Positions 27,313 through 35,846 of a stretch of DNA of 35,846 bases are shown here, piece after piece. Under the pieces are notes generated by a model. It was not told the origin of the DNA. It was given only the letters and a program-made list of their open reading frames with translations, and did not search any database. This DNA is from an uncultured Fidelibacterota bacterium. GTDB taxonomy: Bacteria; Marinisomatota; Marinisomatia; Marinisomatales; UBA1611. Within the stretch, counting starts at the first letter, position 1. The number at the start of each line of letters is the position of its first letter. The stretch covers positions 1 through 35,846 of the forward strand of contig CAJWMI010000005.1 in NCBI GenBank assembly GCA_913043185.1, given 5' to 3'. The position numbers and the translations under genes were made by a program.

Positions 27313-28104
27313 TTGATTATGGGTATACTCAATGTCACACCAGACTCATTTAGTGATGGCGGTAAATATGTTGATGCTAAAATTGCTACAGATCATGCCC
27401 TAGAGATGGTAGATAATGGAGCAGATATTATTGATGTAGGGGGTGAGTCAACAAGACCAGGATCAGAACCTGTTTCTGAGAGTGATGAATGTAATAGAAT
27501 CATACCTGTTATTGAATCGATTAAAAAAAATAATAGTGAGATTTTAATCTCAGTTGATACTTATAAATCATATGTTGCAAAAAGGGCCGTTGATGCTGGT
27601 GCAGATTTAGTTAATGATATAAGCGGCTTAACATTTGATCCAAATATGTTATCATATTTATCAGGCAAAGGGATACCAGTAATTCTCATGCATATCAATG
27701 GAAGACCAAAGACTATGCAAAATAATCCTGTATATGATGATTTAATTAAAGATATAAGTAAATTTTTTCATAAACAGTGTAATATTGCTAGGGAAAATGG
27801 TATAAAAAAAAATCATATTATTTTAGATCCTGGAATTGGATTTGGAAAATCTTTTGAAGATAATTTTTCGATAATAAGAAGGTTGAATGACATTTGTGAT
27901 CTAGGATATCCTGTTATGATAGGCCCAAGCAGAAAGGCTTTTATTGGTAACTCTCTTAGTCTACCTACAAATGAACGAATAGAAGGTACTTTAGCAACAG
28001 TAGTGGCTGGAATTATGAATGGCGCGAAAATTGTTAGAGTTCATGATGTAAAAGAAGTTAATAGAGCGGTTAAGATTACTGAGAAAATTTTAGCATCAGC
28101 ATGA
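27313..28104 (+). CDS. folP: Dihydropteroate synthase
   Basis: FolP joins p-aminobenzoate and the pterin diphosphate in folate synthesis. Motifs are IMGILNVTPDSFSDGGKY, DVGGESTRPGSEP, VNDISGL, ILMHINGRP, DPGIGFGKSFEDN, GPSRKAFIGNS and RVHDVKEV. The start is unclear. TTG 27313 leaves just two residues before the first beta-strand motif, shorter than usual. The same frame is open upstream to 27232 and reads FKEWVNHRPNVLIMGILNV, which resembles a DHPS N-terminus, yet it contains no ATG, GTG or TTG. A rare start (ATA at 27235, for example) or a base error is possible. The stop overlaps cdaA (ATGA). Confidence 0.92.
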   Translation: MIMGILNVTPDSFSDGGKYVDAKIATDHALEMVDNGADIIDVGGESTRPGSEPVSESDECNRIIPVIESIKKNNSEILISVDTYKSYVAKRAVDAGADLVNDISGLTFDPNMLSYLSGKGIPVILMHINGRPKTMQNNPVYDDLIKDISKFFHKQCNIARENGIKKNHIILDPGIGFGKSFEDNFSIIRRLNDICDLGYPVMIGPSRKAFIGNSLSLPTNERIEGTLATVVAGIMNGAKIVRVHDVKEVNRAVKITEKILASA

Positions 28105-28880
28105 TAGAACTATTCAAAATAGGATTCATAAAAGTATCTCTAATTGATATAATTGATATACTCCTTGTTACTTGGATCTTTTATAAAGTATACCAATATT
28201 TTAAAGAAACACGTGCTGGACAAATGTTAATTGGGTTAATAATATTGCTGATTGCGTCTTTCCTGTTTAATGCGTTTGGTATCAGTGCAACCTCATGGTT
28301 AATTAACCAGTTTCAAACAATCTGGGTTGTAGCTTTTGTGATATTATTTCAACCAGAAATCAGAAGACTTCTGATTTATGTTGGTCAAACTAGATTTTTC
28401 CGTACGATATTTAGAGTTGGTACAAGCCGTTCGCTTGAGGCAATTGTCGACGCATCATTACAACTAAGTAAGAAGAAATATGGTGCCTTAATAGTTGTAC
28501 AAAGAGAAACCGGACTACGTATTTATAAAGAGTCCGGAACACCAATAAAAGGAGAGGTTACTTCTGCATTATTATTATCCATTTTTCATCCTGAATCTCC
28601 ATTACATGATGGAGCGATAATACTGCAAAATACGTTAGTAGAAGCAGCCGGATGTATATTACCTCTTACGGATAGTGATATGATTACACCTAACATGGGT
28701 ACTAGGCATAGAGCTGCATTAGGACTCACTGAAGAATCGGACGCAATTGTTATCGTAGTATCTGAGGAGCGTGGTGCAATTGCCGCTGCTGAGAACGGAA
28801 GGTTCGTAAAGTTGGATATGGATGAAATGGATTTAAGACGTTTTCTTAACGAAAGATTATTTATATCCTCAGGTGATTAA
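28101..28880 (+). CDS. cdaA: Diadenylate cyclase CdaA (c-di-AMP synthase)
   Basis: CdaA makes cyclic di-AMP, a second messenger for osmotic and envelope control, from two ATP. Three N-terminal membrane helices (~12-30, 41-58, 70-84) precede a DAC domain with the catalytic motif SPLHDGAII (DGA at 170-172) and GTRHRAALG (200-208). At 259 residues it is the standard CdaA length. No CdaR regulator follows, unlike in many Firmicutes. The DHH-type phosphoesterase at 15223 might act on breakdown products. ATG overlaps the folP stop as ATGA. Confidence 0.96.
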   Translation: MIELFKIGFIKVSLIDIIDILLVTWIFYKVYQYFKETRAGQMLIGLIILLIASFLFNAFGISATSWLINQFQTIWVVAFVILFQPEIRRLLIYVGQTRFFRTIFRVGTSRSLEAIVDASLQLSKKKYGALIVVQRETGLRIYKESGTPIKGEVTSALLLSIFHPESPLHDGAIILQNTLVEAAGCILPLTDSDMITPNMGTRHRAALGLTEESDAIVIVVSEERGAIAAAENGRFVKLDMDEMDLRRFLNERLFISSGD

Positions 28881-28923
28881 ATAATGCCACGAATTAATTT
28901 ATCCTGATATATTAAATTACAAT

Positions 28924-30037
28924 ATGGAAATATTCGAAATAAAAGAACTTTTTATTCAGGCTAGTCATAAGTATTCCGTGCTTAGGGGGTATCTTTGATA
29001 TTGATTTATTAAATAAGAAATTAAATGGTCTAAAGGAAAAATCTACAGACCCAATTTTCTGGAACGATAATAAGAAAGCTTCAGCTATACTAAAAAATAT
29101 ATCCAGGATAGAAAAAGAGATAAAACTTTGGAATGATATTGAAGAAAAGCACAGTGATGTAGAGATTCTTTTTGAATTTCATACTGAAGGTGAAATTTCA
29201 AAAGATGACATATATAACGAGGTAAATCAATATAAAAACATTATAGAAGAATTGGAACTAAGGATGATACTTGGTAAAGAAGAAGATATACAAGATGCGA
29301 TTCTCACAATTCATCCAGGTGCAGGCGGGATAGAAAGCCAAGACTGGGTTCAGATGCTTTATAGAATGTATGGTCGTTGGGCAGAAAAAAAAGGATTTAA
29401 TATTTCGCTAATTGATTTCCAAGCTGGTGACGAAGCTGGAATTAAAGATGTGACTTTTGAAATAAAGGGTGACTATGCATATGGTTTAGCCAAAGCAGAA
29501 TTTGGTGTTCACAGGATGGTTAGAATTTCTCCATTTGATTCTAATAGTAGGCGGCATACTTCTTTCGCTTCAGTATATGTTTATCCATCTATTGATGAGA
29601 CAATCCAAATAGATATTAACCCTAATGATCTTAGAATTGATACATACAGGGCGAGTGGTGCAGGCGGACAGCACGTAAATAAAACTGATTCAGCAGTAAG
29701 AATTACTCACATTCCTACTGGAATAGTCGCTCAATGTCAAAATGAAAGGTCACAGCATAAAAATAAAAATCAAGCGATGAAATTATTAAAAGCTCGTCTT
29801 TATCAGTTAGAGATAGATAAAGAAAAAGAAAAACAAAAAAACCTAGAGGATCAAAAAAAAGATATAGCATGGGGTAGTCAAATTCGTTCTTATGTTTTTC
29901 ACCCTTACAACCTTGTTAAAGACCATCGTACCAAGCAGGAATCAGGAAATATACAAAGCGTAATGGATGGAGATTTAGATAATTTTATTAGATCTTTTTT
30001 ATTATCAGAAATTCCACAAAAATCTTTAAATATTTAA
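28924..30037 (+). CDS. prfB: Peptide chain release factor 2, with programmed +1 frameshift
   Basis: RF2 ends translation at UGA and UAA. ATG 28924 opens a 24-codon frame ending at an in-frame TGA (28996-28998). Shifting +1 at that codon (CTT, skip T, GAT) continues into the main frame to 30037, giving a protein of about 370 residues, normal for RF2. The later frame carries DPIFWNDNKKA, the anticodon-like SPF motif (RISPFDSNSRR) and the catalytic GGQ (RASGAGGQHVNKTDSA). An AUG at 29252 in the second frame is internal and would lose the whole N-terminal domain. lysS follows 10 bases later, the classical prfB-lysS order. Confidence 0.95.
28984..28998 (+). promoter_or_regulatory. prfB autoregulatory +1 frameshift site
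   Basis: AGGGGG at 28984-28989 acts as an internal Shine-Dalgarno, three bases (TAT) before the slippery CTT and the TGA stop: AGGGGGTATCTTTGA. This is the same core as in E. coli prfB. When RF2 is scarce, the ribosome slips +1 on CTT-T and reads through; when RF2 is plentiful, it terminates at codon 25. The site is a feedback control, not a mutation. Confidence 0.95.
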
Positions 30038-30047
30038 AGGATGTAAA

Positions 30048-31541
30048 ATGTCTGAAGAAAACAAAAGTTTAAAACAAATAATAAATCATAGGATAGATAA
30101 GTTAAACAAATTAAAGCATATGGGCTTTGAACCGTTTCCTCATAATTACGCTCCAACACATAAAAGTGTAGAAATAATAAATAATTATAAAAAATTAGAT
30201 AAAAAAGATGTTTGTATATCTGGAAGAATAATGGCCCTAAGAAAAATGGGTAAGGCATCTTTTATACAAGTGATGGATGACTCAGGTCAAATTCAGGTTT
30301 TTATTAAAAAAGATAATGTTGGTGAAAATGTATATGAGGCTTTCAAGCTTATGGATATCGGAGATTTTATAGGTATTAGTGGATATGTTTTTAAGACAAA
30401 AACAGGAGAGATATCAATACACACTGAGAAATTTGTTGTTTTATCTAAAAGTATTAGGCCTCTTCCAATTGTTAAAGAAAAAGAAGGTGAAGTCTATGAT
30501 GCTTTTAAGGATAAAGAGTTAAGGTATCGTAATCGTCACCTAGATCTGATTGTCAATCCAAATATTCGAGAGGTGTTTCGAAAGAGAACTGAAATTATTT
30601 CTGAGACTAGATTAACGCTAGACTCAAAACAATTTTTAGAAGTAGAAACACCTGTTTTGCAACCAATCTATGGAGGTGCAAATGCAAGGCCATTTACAAC
30701 CTATCATAATGCTTTAGATCAGAAATTATTTCTTAGAATTGCAGATGAATTATATTTGAAGAGATTAATAATAGGTGGGTTCGAGAGAGTATATGAAATA
30801 TCAAAAGATTTCAGGAATGAGGGCATGGATCGAAATCATAATCCTGAGTTTACAATGTTAGAATTTTATTGGGCCTATGCAGACTATAAAGATTGTATGG
30901 TTTTGGTTGAAGAGATTATTCGAAATGCTGCGAAAAGGATAGGAAAACTAAAAATCACATGGGGAGAATTTGAAATTGACTTATCCAAAAAATTTAAAGA
31001 AAGAACATTTTATGGGTTGTTAAAAGATGCGACTGGTTCAGATTTGTCTTTGATGAATGAAAAAGAGCTTTTCGATATATGCAAAGAGAACAATATAGAA
31101 ATCAAAGAGAATTCAAATATAGGACAAATGCTAGACGGTTTAATGAGTAACTTGGTTGAGCCTAATCTTATTGACCCAACATTTGTAGTTGATTACCCTA
31201 AGTCTATATCTCCTTTAGCAAAAATAAAGAGAGATGGAAGTAAAAATATTGTTGAAAGGTTTGAGCTGTTTATAGGTGGCTCTGAGTTTGCTAACTCTTT
31301 TACAGAGCTTAATGATCCAATTGATCAAAGAGAAAGACTGGAGGCTCAAGCAAAACTTAGAGAAAGAGGTGATGAAGAAGCACAGCCAGTAGATGACGAA
31401 TTTATCCGTGCGATGGAAGTTGGTATGCCTCCTACGGGCGGCGTAGGAATTGGTATTGATAGACTCGTTATGCTGCTTACAGATAATCGTTGGATTAGAG
31501 ATGTAATATTTTTTCCAACAATGAGATTGGAAAAAGAATAG
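30048..31541 (+). CDS. lysS: Lysyl-tRNA synthetase, class II
   Basis: LysS charges tRNA-Lys. It has an N-terminal OB-fold anticodon domain (~55-145; ISGRIMALRKMGKASFIQVM) and a class II catalytic core with motif 1 near RTEIISETRLTLDS...EVETPVLQP, motif 2 FRNEGMDRNHNPEFTMLEFY (~265-284) and motif 3 GVGIGIDRLVMLLT (~467-480). At 497 residues it has the usual length. AAAGGA lies about six bases before the ATG. It follows prfB directly. Confidence 0.98.
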   Translation: MSEENKSLKQIINHRIDKLNKLKHMGFEPFPHNYAPTHKSVEIINNYKKLDKKDVCISGRIMALRKMGKASFIQVMDDSGQIQVFIKKDNVGENVYEAFKLMDIGDFIGISGYVFKTKTGEISIHTEKFVVLSKSIRPLPIVKEKEGEVYDAFKDKELRYRNRHLDLIVNPNIREVFRKRTEIISETRLTLDSKQFLEVETPVLQPIYGGANARPFTTYHNALDQKLFLRIADELYLKRLIIGGFERVYEISKDFRNEGMDRNHNPEFTMLEFYWAYADYKDCMVLVEEIIRNAAKRIGKLKITWGEFEIDLSKKFKERTFYGLLKDATGSDLSLMNEKELFDICKENNIEIKENSNIGQMLDGLMSNLVEPNLIDPTFVVDYPKSISPLAKIKRDGSKNIVERFELFIGGSEFANSFTELNDPIDQRERLEAQAKLRERGDEEAQPVDDEFIRAMEVGMPPTGGVGIGIDRLVMLLTDNRWIRDVIFFPTMRLEKE

Positions 31542-31543
31542 GT

Positions 31544-32728
31544 ATGAATCTATATCTGCAGTTTGTTCTGCGATATCTGAATCCTAAATCGAGAAATAGC
31601 TTTTCATCAAATGCCAGTATTTTAGCGATTATTGGGCTCTCAATTGGTTTATTTTCACTTCTCCTTACAATGAGTATCATTAAAGGTTTCGAAAATGTTT
31701 TAGAAGAGAAATTATCAAGCATAGATGGGTTATTTCGAGTGCAAAACATTTTGGGTAAACCAATCATGGTAGAAGAAAATCTTGATTCTTTATTATATGA
31801 TACTGGTTTACCTATCGAAGTAAGCCCCTACGTTCGTGGGACAGCGATGATACGTCTAGGCGAATATACCGAAGGTATTATTATTGAGGGTGTGACCAAA
31901 CTTCCTGATCGAGCATATTTTAATATAGAAGAAAACACTGTTAGCAAGGATAATATTATTATTGGGAAATCTTTAAGTGAAGATTTAGATATTAATATTG
32001 GAGACAAAGTGATCATTACATCACTCATAAATACGCTAAGGGTACCAATCAGTCAAAAATACAATTTAATTGAAGTAAGTGGATTGTTTAAATCTGGAAT
32101 GCAAGAATATGATGAGACTATTGCCTATGTATCCCTTGAACAAGCAAAAAAGATATTTGGAATGGACGATCAGGTCAGTGGCTATGTGATTAATTCAAAA
32201 GAGTCATTAATAGCGCTAAATGAAAAACTAAATGATCATATTAGATACCCATATTATTTAGAATCATGGAAAGACAGACATCGTATTATTTTTGATTGGA
32301 TTAATATACAGAGGTTGCCGATAATAATTATATTTGGATTAATTGCATTAGTAGCAATTACAAATATAATGGCAACAATATCTATGATTATAAGGGAAAA
32401 AAATAGTCAAATAGGAATTCTTATGGCCCAAGGTATGAAATATAATAATATACAGAAAATATTTTTTATTCAAGGTGGTGTAATTGGTTTGGTTGGATGT
32501 GTTTTAGGGTCTACCTCTGCTTATTTATTTATTTTATTGCAAAATAGATATAAGTTTATTTCGTTACCAGAAGACATTTATTTTATGGATTATGTTCCTG
32601 CAGCTTTTGACTATTCTATATTTTGCATCATATTGATTTCAACATTATTAATATCAATATTATCTACTATAGTACCCACAAAAACTATCATGAAACTTCG
32701 GCCTTCAGATCTATTAGTTCAGGAATGA
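31544..32728 (+). CDS. lolC: Lipoprotein-releasing ABC permease, LolC/LolE family (first copy)
   Basis: This is a MacB/FtsX-fold permease of the LolCDE complex, which extracts lipoproteins from the inner membrane for delivery to the outer membrane. The first membrane helix (~25-47) follows the family N-terminus FVLRYLNPKSRNSFSS and precedes MSIIKGFENVLEEKL. A periplasmic domain spans ~50-265 and three more helices lie at ~268-293, ~315-340 and ~360-382. It has 394 residues. It is followed by a related but clearly different permease and then the ATPase. Which of the two is LolC or LolE in the E. coli sense cannot be decided from sequence alone. Confidence 0.88.
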   Translation: MNLYLQFVLRYLNPKSRNSFSSNASILAIIGLSIGLFSLLLTMSIIKGFENVLEEKLSSIDGLFRVQNILGKPIMVEENLDSLLYDTGLPIEVSPYVRGTAMIRLGEYTEGIIIEGVTKLPDRAYFNIEENTVSKDNIIIGKSLSEDLDINIGDKVIITSLINTLRVPISQKYNLIEVSGLFKSGMQEYDETIAYVSLEQAKKIFGMDDQVSGYVINSKESLIALNEKLNDHIRYPYYLESWKDRHRIIFDWINIQRLPIIIIFGLIALVAITNIMATISMIIREKNSQIGILMAQGMKYNNIQKIFFIQGGVIGLVGCVLGSTSAYLFILLQNRYKFISLPEDIYFMDYVPAAFDYSIFCIILISTLLISILSTIVPTKTIMKLRPSDLLVQE

Positions 32729-33900
32729 GATTTCATTTTTTTATTGCAAGTAGATTTCTTGATTCTAATAGGGGAGTGGGTAGATTTACTGGAATTATAT
32801 CTAAACTTGGTATAGCAATTGGTTCTTTTGCGTTAATAATTGCTATTTCTATTCTTAATGGTTTTGAACTACAGGTAAATAAAAAGATAATTGATTTTGA
32901 TGGTAATATTAAAATCTCAGGAATAGGATTAAATGATGATTTATCTTTGCTTAATGATCTTGATGAGATAATAATGATATCACCAAATAGGCAGAGGCGT
33001 GGTCTTATTAGTTATGAATCAAAGCAAAAGGTTGTAACATTTAAAGAAATTGATACTGATATAATAGATGAATTCTATCAGCTACCAATCATTGGAAATT
33101 ACCCGACCAAGGAACAGATCTTAGTTGGCTATGATATAGCTTCTAGATTAGGGATAAAGGTAGGAGATGAGATAATTATTTCTTCACCTCTTGACCAGAC
33201 ATTAATGTTAGGCTTCCCGCCCGCTTTCAAGGTCCAAGTCAGCGGTCTATTTTATTCAAAAATTTTAGACTATGATGATAAATTTGTTTTTATTTCAAAT
33301 AAAGCAGGTAACAAACTATTTCGACATGCTTCCCAAGCTAATTTTATAGATATAAAAACAAAAGATAACAATAGACAAAAATACTTAAAGAAAAAAATAA
33401 GTCAACTATTTGATAATAAAATTAAAGTTGAATCTTGGGAAGACAGACATGCGACCCTTGTAAAGGCAATGAACATGGAAAAGATAGGCTCAATAATCGT
33501 TTTAAGTCTAATTATTCTTGTTGCTTCTTTCAATATGACTTCCACGCTTTCGTTAATTACAATAAAGAAAATAAAAGATATTGGTATACTAAGAGTATTA
33601 GGTACTAAAACAGGTGATATACGTAGGATTTTATTTGCTCAGGCTCTTATTATTGGTGGTAAAGGAACTTTCATCGGAATTTTTTTTGGTATAGCCTTTG
33701 TTTACATACAAAATATGTTTGGTATTATTAGATTACCTAGTGATATATATGCGATTGATGTATTACCTATGGACCTATCATTTGCAGATTTATTTATTAT
33801 AACTCTAATTTGTTTTATCTTTATTACTTTACCAGGATTGTCATCTGGTAAGAAAGTTTCAAATTTTGATCCTATCGAGGCCCTAAGATGGATAAAGTGA
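32725..33900 (+). CDS. lolE: Lipoprotein-releasing ABC permease, LolC/LolE family (second copy)
   Basis: ATG 32725 overlaps the previous stop as ATGA and begins with the family N-terminus RFHFFIASRFLDSNRG; the frame extends back to 32623 but that part overlaps the first permease. It has 391 residues with the same layout: a helix at ~20-43, a periplasmic domain, then three C-terminal helices including VLSLIILVASFNMTSTLSLI (~256). ILNGFEL after helix 1 and KIKDIGILRVLGTK after helix 2 are typical of the family. It overlaps lolD by 13 bases. Two non-identical permeases suggest a LolC-LolE heterodimer. Confidence 0.87.
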   Translation: MRFHFFIASRFLDSNRGVGRFTGIISKLGIAIGSFALIIAISILNGFELQVNKKIIDFDGNIKISGIGLNDDLSLLNDLDEIIMISPNRQRRGLISYESKQKVVTFKEIDTDIIDEFYQLPIIGNYPTKEQILVGYDIASRLGIKVGDEIIISSPLDQTLMLGFPPAFKVQVSGLFYSKILDYDDKFVFISNKAGNKLFRHASQANFIDIKTKDNNRQKYLKKKISQLFDNKIKVESWEDRHATLVKAMNMEKIGSIIVLSLIILVASFNMTSTLSLITIKKIKDIGILRVLGTKTGDIRRILFAQALIIGGKGTFIGIFFGIAFVYIQNMFGIIRLPSDIYAIDVLPMDLSFADLFIITLICFIFITLPGLSSGKKVSNFDPIEALRWIK

Positions 33901-34577
33901 TATTGGAAGCCAAGGGTCTGATTAAATCCTATGTCAATGGAAATAATAAGTTGAAGGTACTAGATGGTATCGGCATTAAGCTGGAAGAAGGTAAGATAGT
34001 AACTATTATGGGTAAATCAGGATCTGGAAAGTCAACACTATTAAATATTTTAAGTACTTTGGATAGTACAGATGAGGGAATGATCTCCATAAATGGGAAT
34101 GATATTAATTATTATACTGATGATGATATATCATATATGAGGAATTCTTATATTGGTTTTGTTTTTCAATTTCATCATTTACTACCTGATTTTACAGTTC
34201 TTGAAAATATTCTGATGCCAGATTGGATCAACAAGACAAATTCTAAAAAAGTTAGAGCTCTAGAATTATTAGATTTATTAGGACTAATAATGATTAAAGA
34301 TAAATATCCATTAGAATTATCAGGAGGTGAAAGACAGCGTATTGCGGTACTAAGAGCATTAATAAATAATCCAAAAATTTTATTTGCTGATGAACCAACT
34401 GGAAATTTAGATGAAAAAAATGCACTAATATTGGTTGACCTTTTTAAGCAAATTAATAGAGATTATAACGTGACTATTCTTTTGACTACACATAATCCAG
34501 ATGTTGCCGCAATTGGCGATGTAAGGTATGAGTTAAAGTCTGGATTATTAGAAAAAAATAAAGATATAAATAAATGA
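33888..34577 (+). CDS. lolD: Lipoprotein-releasing ABC ATPase LolD
   Basis: LolD powers the two permeases upstream. In 229 residues it has Walker A GKSGSGKST (~42-50), Q-loop FVFQFHHLLPDFT (~90), signature LSGGERQRIA (~142), Walker B ILFADEP (~162) and H-loop TTHN. The LLPDFTVLENILMP stretch matches the MacB/LolD subfamily. It overlaps the permease gene by 13 bases and the next gene by four (ATGA). The order here is permease-permease-ATPase rather than the C-D-E order of E. coli. Confidence 0.93.
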   Translation: MDKVILEAKGLIKSYVNGNNKLKVLDGIGIKLEEGKIVTIMGKSGSGKSTLLNILSTLDSTDEGMISINGNDINYYTDDDISYMRNSYIGFVFQFHHLLPDFTVLENILMPDWINKTNSKKVRALELLDLLGLIMIKDKYPLELSGGERQRIAVLRALINNPKILFADEPTGNLDEKNALILVDLFKQINRDYNVTILLTTHNPDVAAIGDVRYELKSGLLEKNKDINK

Positions 34578-35846
34578 AAAAGAATTTTTCTAAAAAACTT
34601 CAGACAATATTGAAATACGCAAAAGAGAATGCAATTCGATTAGGACAATCTTATGTAGGATCAGAGCATCTGCTAATTGGGTTATTAAAAATTAAGTCAG
34701 GTATATCTTCAAAAATTTTTGAACTCTATGATTTAGATATAAAATCAGTAATTAAAATGATAGAAGACTTAATTAGTACATCAGAGAGCACAATGACTTT
34801 AGGGCACCTTCCTCTAAGCATGAGAGCTGAAAGAGTATTAAAAAATGCATATCTTGAAGCATCATCTAGAAACCATCATGTTGCTGATGATGAACATTTG
34901 CTGTTAGCAATGTTGCGTGAGAAAGAAGGGGTTGTTTACGAAGTGTTAAACTCTCTCAATTTTGATTTTGATACCGTATCAGAATTGGTTGATGGTGAAA
35001 ATATAGATGATGAAGAATCTTATGAAATTGATGAATACAAAACCAAGGAAAAAACACCTACACTTGATCATTTTTCAAGAGATATCACAAAACTTGCATC
35101 AAAAGGCAAATTAGACCCTGTAATTGGTAGAGAAAAAGAGATAGAAAGAGTTGCTCAGGTTTTAGCTCGCAGGAAGAAGAATAACCCTGTTCTCATTGGG
35201 GAGCCAGGTGTAGGTAAGACTGCTATAATTGAAGGATTAGCCCAAAGAATTGTTAGAAAGACTGTGCCAAGACTCCTTCACAATAAACGTATCCTTTCTC
35301 TGGATTTAGCGGCAATAGTATCAGGCACAAAATATAGAGGACAGTTTGAAGAAAGATTGAAAAGTATCATGAGTGAGTTAGAATCTCGCCAAAATCTAAT
35401 TATTTTCATTGATGAAGTTCATACGTTAGTCGGCGCAGGAGGAGCATCTGGTTCATTAGATGCTTCAAATATGTTCAAGCCCTCATTGGCTCGTGGAGAT
35501 ATTCACTGTATTGGGGCAACTACTCTTAATGAGTATAGGCAGCATATTGAAAAAGATGGAGCTCTTGATAGGCGTTTTCAAAAAATAATTATTAATGCTC
35601 CATCAATAAATGAGAGCATCGAAATATTAATGGGGTTAAAAGAAAAATATGAAGAACACCATAATGTGAAATATTCAAACAATGCAATAGAGGCATGTGT
35701 TCACTTATCAGAGAGGTATGTTTCTGATAGATTTTTACCTGATAAAGCAATTGATATATTAGACGAGGCAGGTGCGCGTGCTCATATGTTTAATGATAAA
35801 GTACCAAAGAATATTATAGATATTGAAAAAAAAATAGATTCTTTAC
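34574..35846 (+). CDS. clpC: ClpC-type AAA+ unfoldase (3' partial)
   Basis: The frame runs 424 codons from ATG 34574 to the window edge without a stop. The N-terminal Clp repeat domain (~1-140) has [19 protein letters not shown] and a second repeat with [15 protein letters not shown]. The first AAA+ domain has [20 protein letters not shown] (~180-200), Walker A GEPGVGKT (209-216) and Walker [20 protein letters not shown] (~275-293), then [10 protein letters not shown] and the arginine-finger region [11 protein letters not shown]. ClpC feeds substrates to ClpP. The second AAA+ domain would lie outside the window, so ClpC versus ClpB or ClpA rests on the N-domain and spacing; an acidic linker (~140-160) precedes the AAA+ domain. 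It overlaps lolD as ATGA. Confidence 0.9.
   Translation, partial: MKKNFSKKLQTILKYAKENAIRLGQSYVGSEHLLIGLLKIKSGISSKIFELYDLDIKSVIKMIEDLISTSESTMTLGHLPLSMRAERVLKNAYLEASSRNHHVADDEHLLLAMLREKEGVVYEVLNSLNFDFDTVSELVDGENIDDEESYEIDEYKTKEKTPTLDHFSRDITKLASKGKLDPVIGREKEIERVAQVLARRKKNNPVLIGEPGVGKTAIIEGLAQRIVRKTVPRLLHNKRILSLDLAAIVSGTKYRGQFEERLKSIMSELESRQNLIIFIDEVHTLVGAGGASGSLDASNMFKPSLARGDIHCIGATTLNEYRQHIEKDGALDRRFQKIIINAPSINESIEILMGLKEKYEEHHNVKYSNNAIEACVHLSERYVSDRFLPDKAIDILDEAGARAHMFNDKVPKNIIDIEKKIDSL

Noticed and set aside
28924..28998. prfB as a pseudogene or truncated gene because of the in-frame TGA
   Set aside because: The AGGGGG-TAT-CTT-TGA context is the standard RF2 programmed frameshift, and both frames encode conserved RF2 sequence.
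1..35846. CRISPR array, insertion sequence, tRNA/rRNA genes, prophage or toxin-antitoxin modules
   Set aside because: No spaced repeats, transposase motifs, cloverleaf sequences or defence genes were seen; gaps between genes are under 100 bases once nqrM is included.

Overview
The window is a densely packed, A+T-rich bacterial segment in which every real gene but one (nqrM) lies on the + strand. The gene set points to a Gram-negative, aerobically respiring, probably marine bacterium related to the Bacteroidetes/Chlorobi/Marinimicrobia group. The clues are a Gld-type ABC ATPase, Complex I and Na+-NQR side by side, LolC/LolE/LolD lipoprotein export, the order tilS-hpt-ftsH-folP-cdaA, and ordinary use of TGA as stop. 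The phylum is an inference from gene content. Genes commonly overlap by 1-20 bases, often as ATGA, as in compact genomes.

Layout. (1) 1-3112: the 3' part of a GldA-like ABC ATPase, then an open frame whose first ~172 residues are an ABC-2 permease and whose remainder is NuoL lacking about its first 20 residues. (2) 3139-6185: nuoM and nuoN. (3) 6257-14684: a sodium-energetics block with nqrABCDEF, the flavin transferase apbE, the small iron-maturation gene nqrM on the opposite strand (57 codons), and a NhaD/ArsB-superfamily antiporter. A near-perfect intrinsic terminator lies inside the signal-peptide codons of apbE. (4) 14681-20472: PduO-type cobalamin adenosyltransferase, a DHH phosphoesterase, ispH, pdxS, pdxT and dxs (B12 activation, nucleotide recycling, MEP isoprenoid pathway, PLP synthesis). 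(5) 20482-23234: a B12-dependent acyl-CoA mutase large subunit with isobutyryl-CoA-mutase-type specificity residues, and a divergent archaeal-type (class II) GAPDH homologue. (6) 23261-28880: tilS, hpt, ftsH, folP and cdaA (the c-di-AMP cyclase). (7) 28924-31541: prfB with its programmed +1 frameshift, then lysS. (8) 31544-34577: lolC, lolE and lolD. (9) 34574 to the window end: the N-terminal half of a ClpC-type AAA+ unfoldase.

How the genes fit together. NuoLMN are the ion-pumping membrane subunits of Complex I. Na+-NQR is a separate NADH:quinone reductase that exports Na+; ApbE attaches FMN to NqrB and NqrC, NqrM is needed for its iron centre, and the antiporter would link the Na+ and H+ gradients. 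The adenosyltransferase makes the cofactor that the acyl-CoA mutase needs. No tRNA, rRNA, CRISPR array or insertion sequence was seen, and no intergenic gap exceeds 300 bases. The strongest anomaly is the permease-NuoL chimera; an assembly or recombination artefact must be excluded before reading it biologically.
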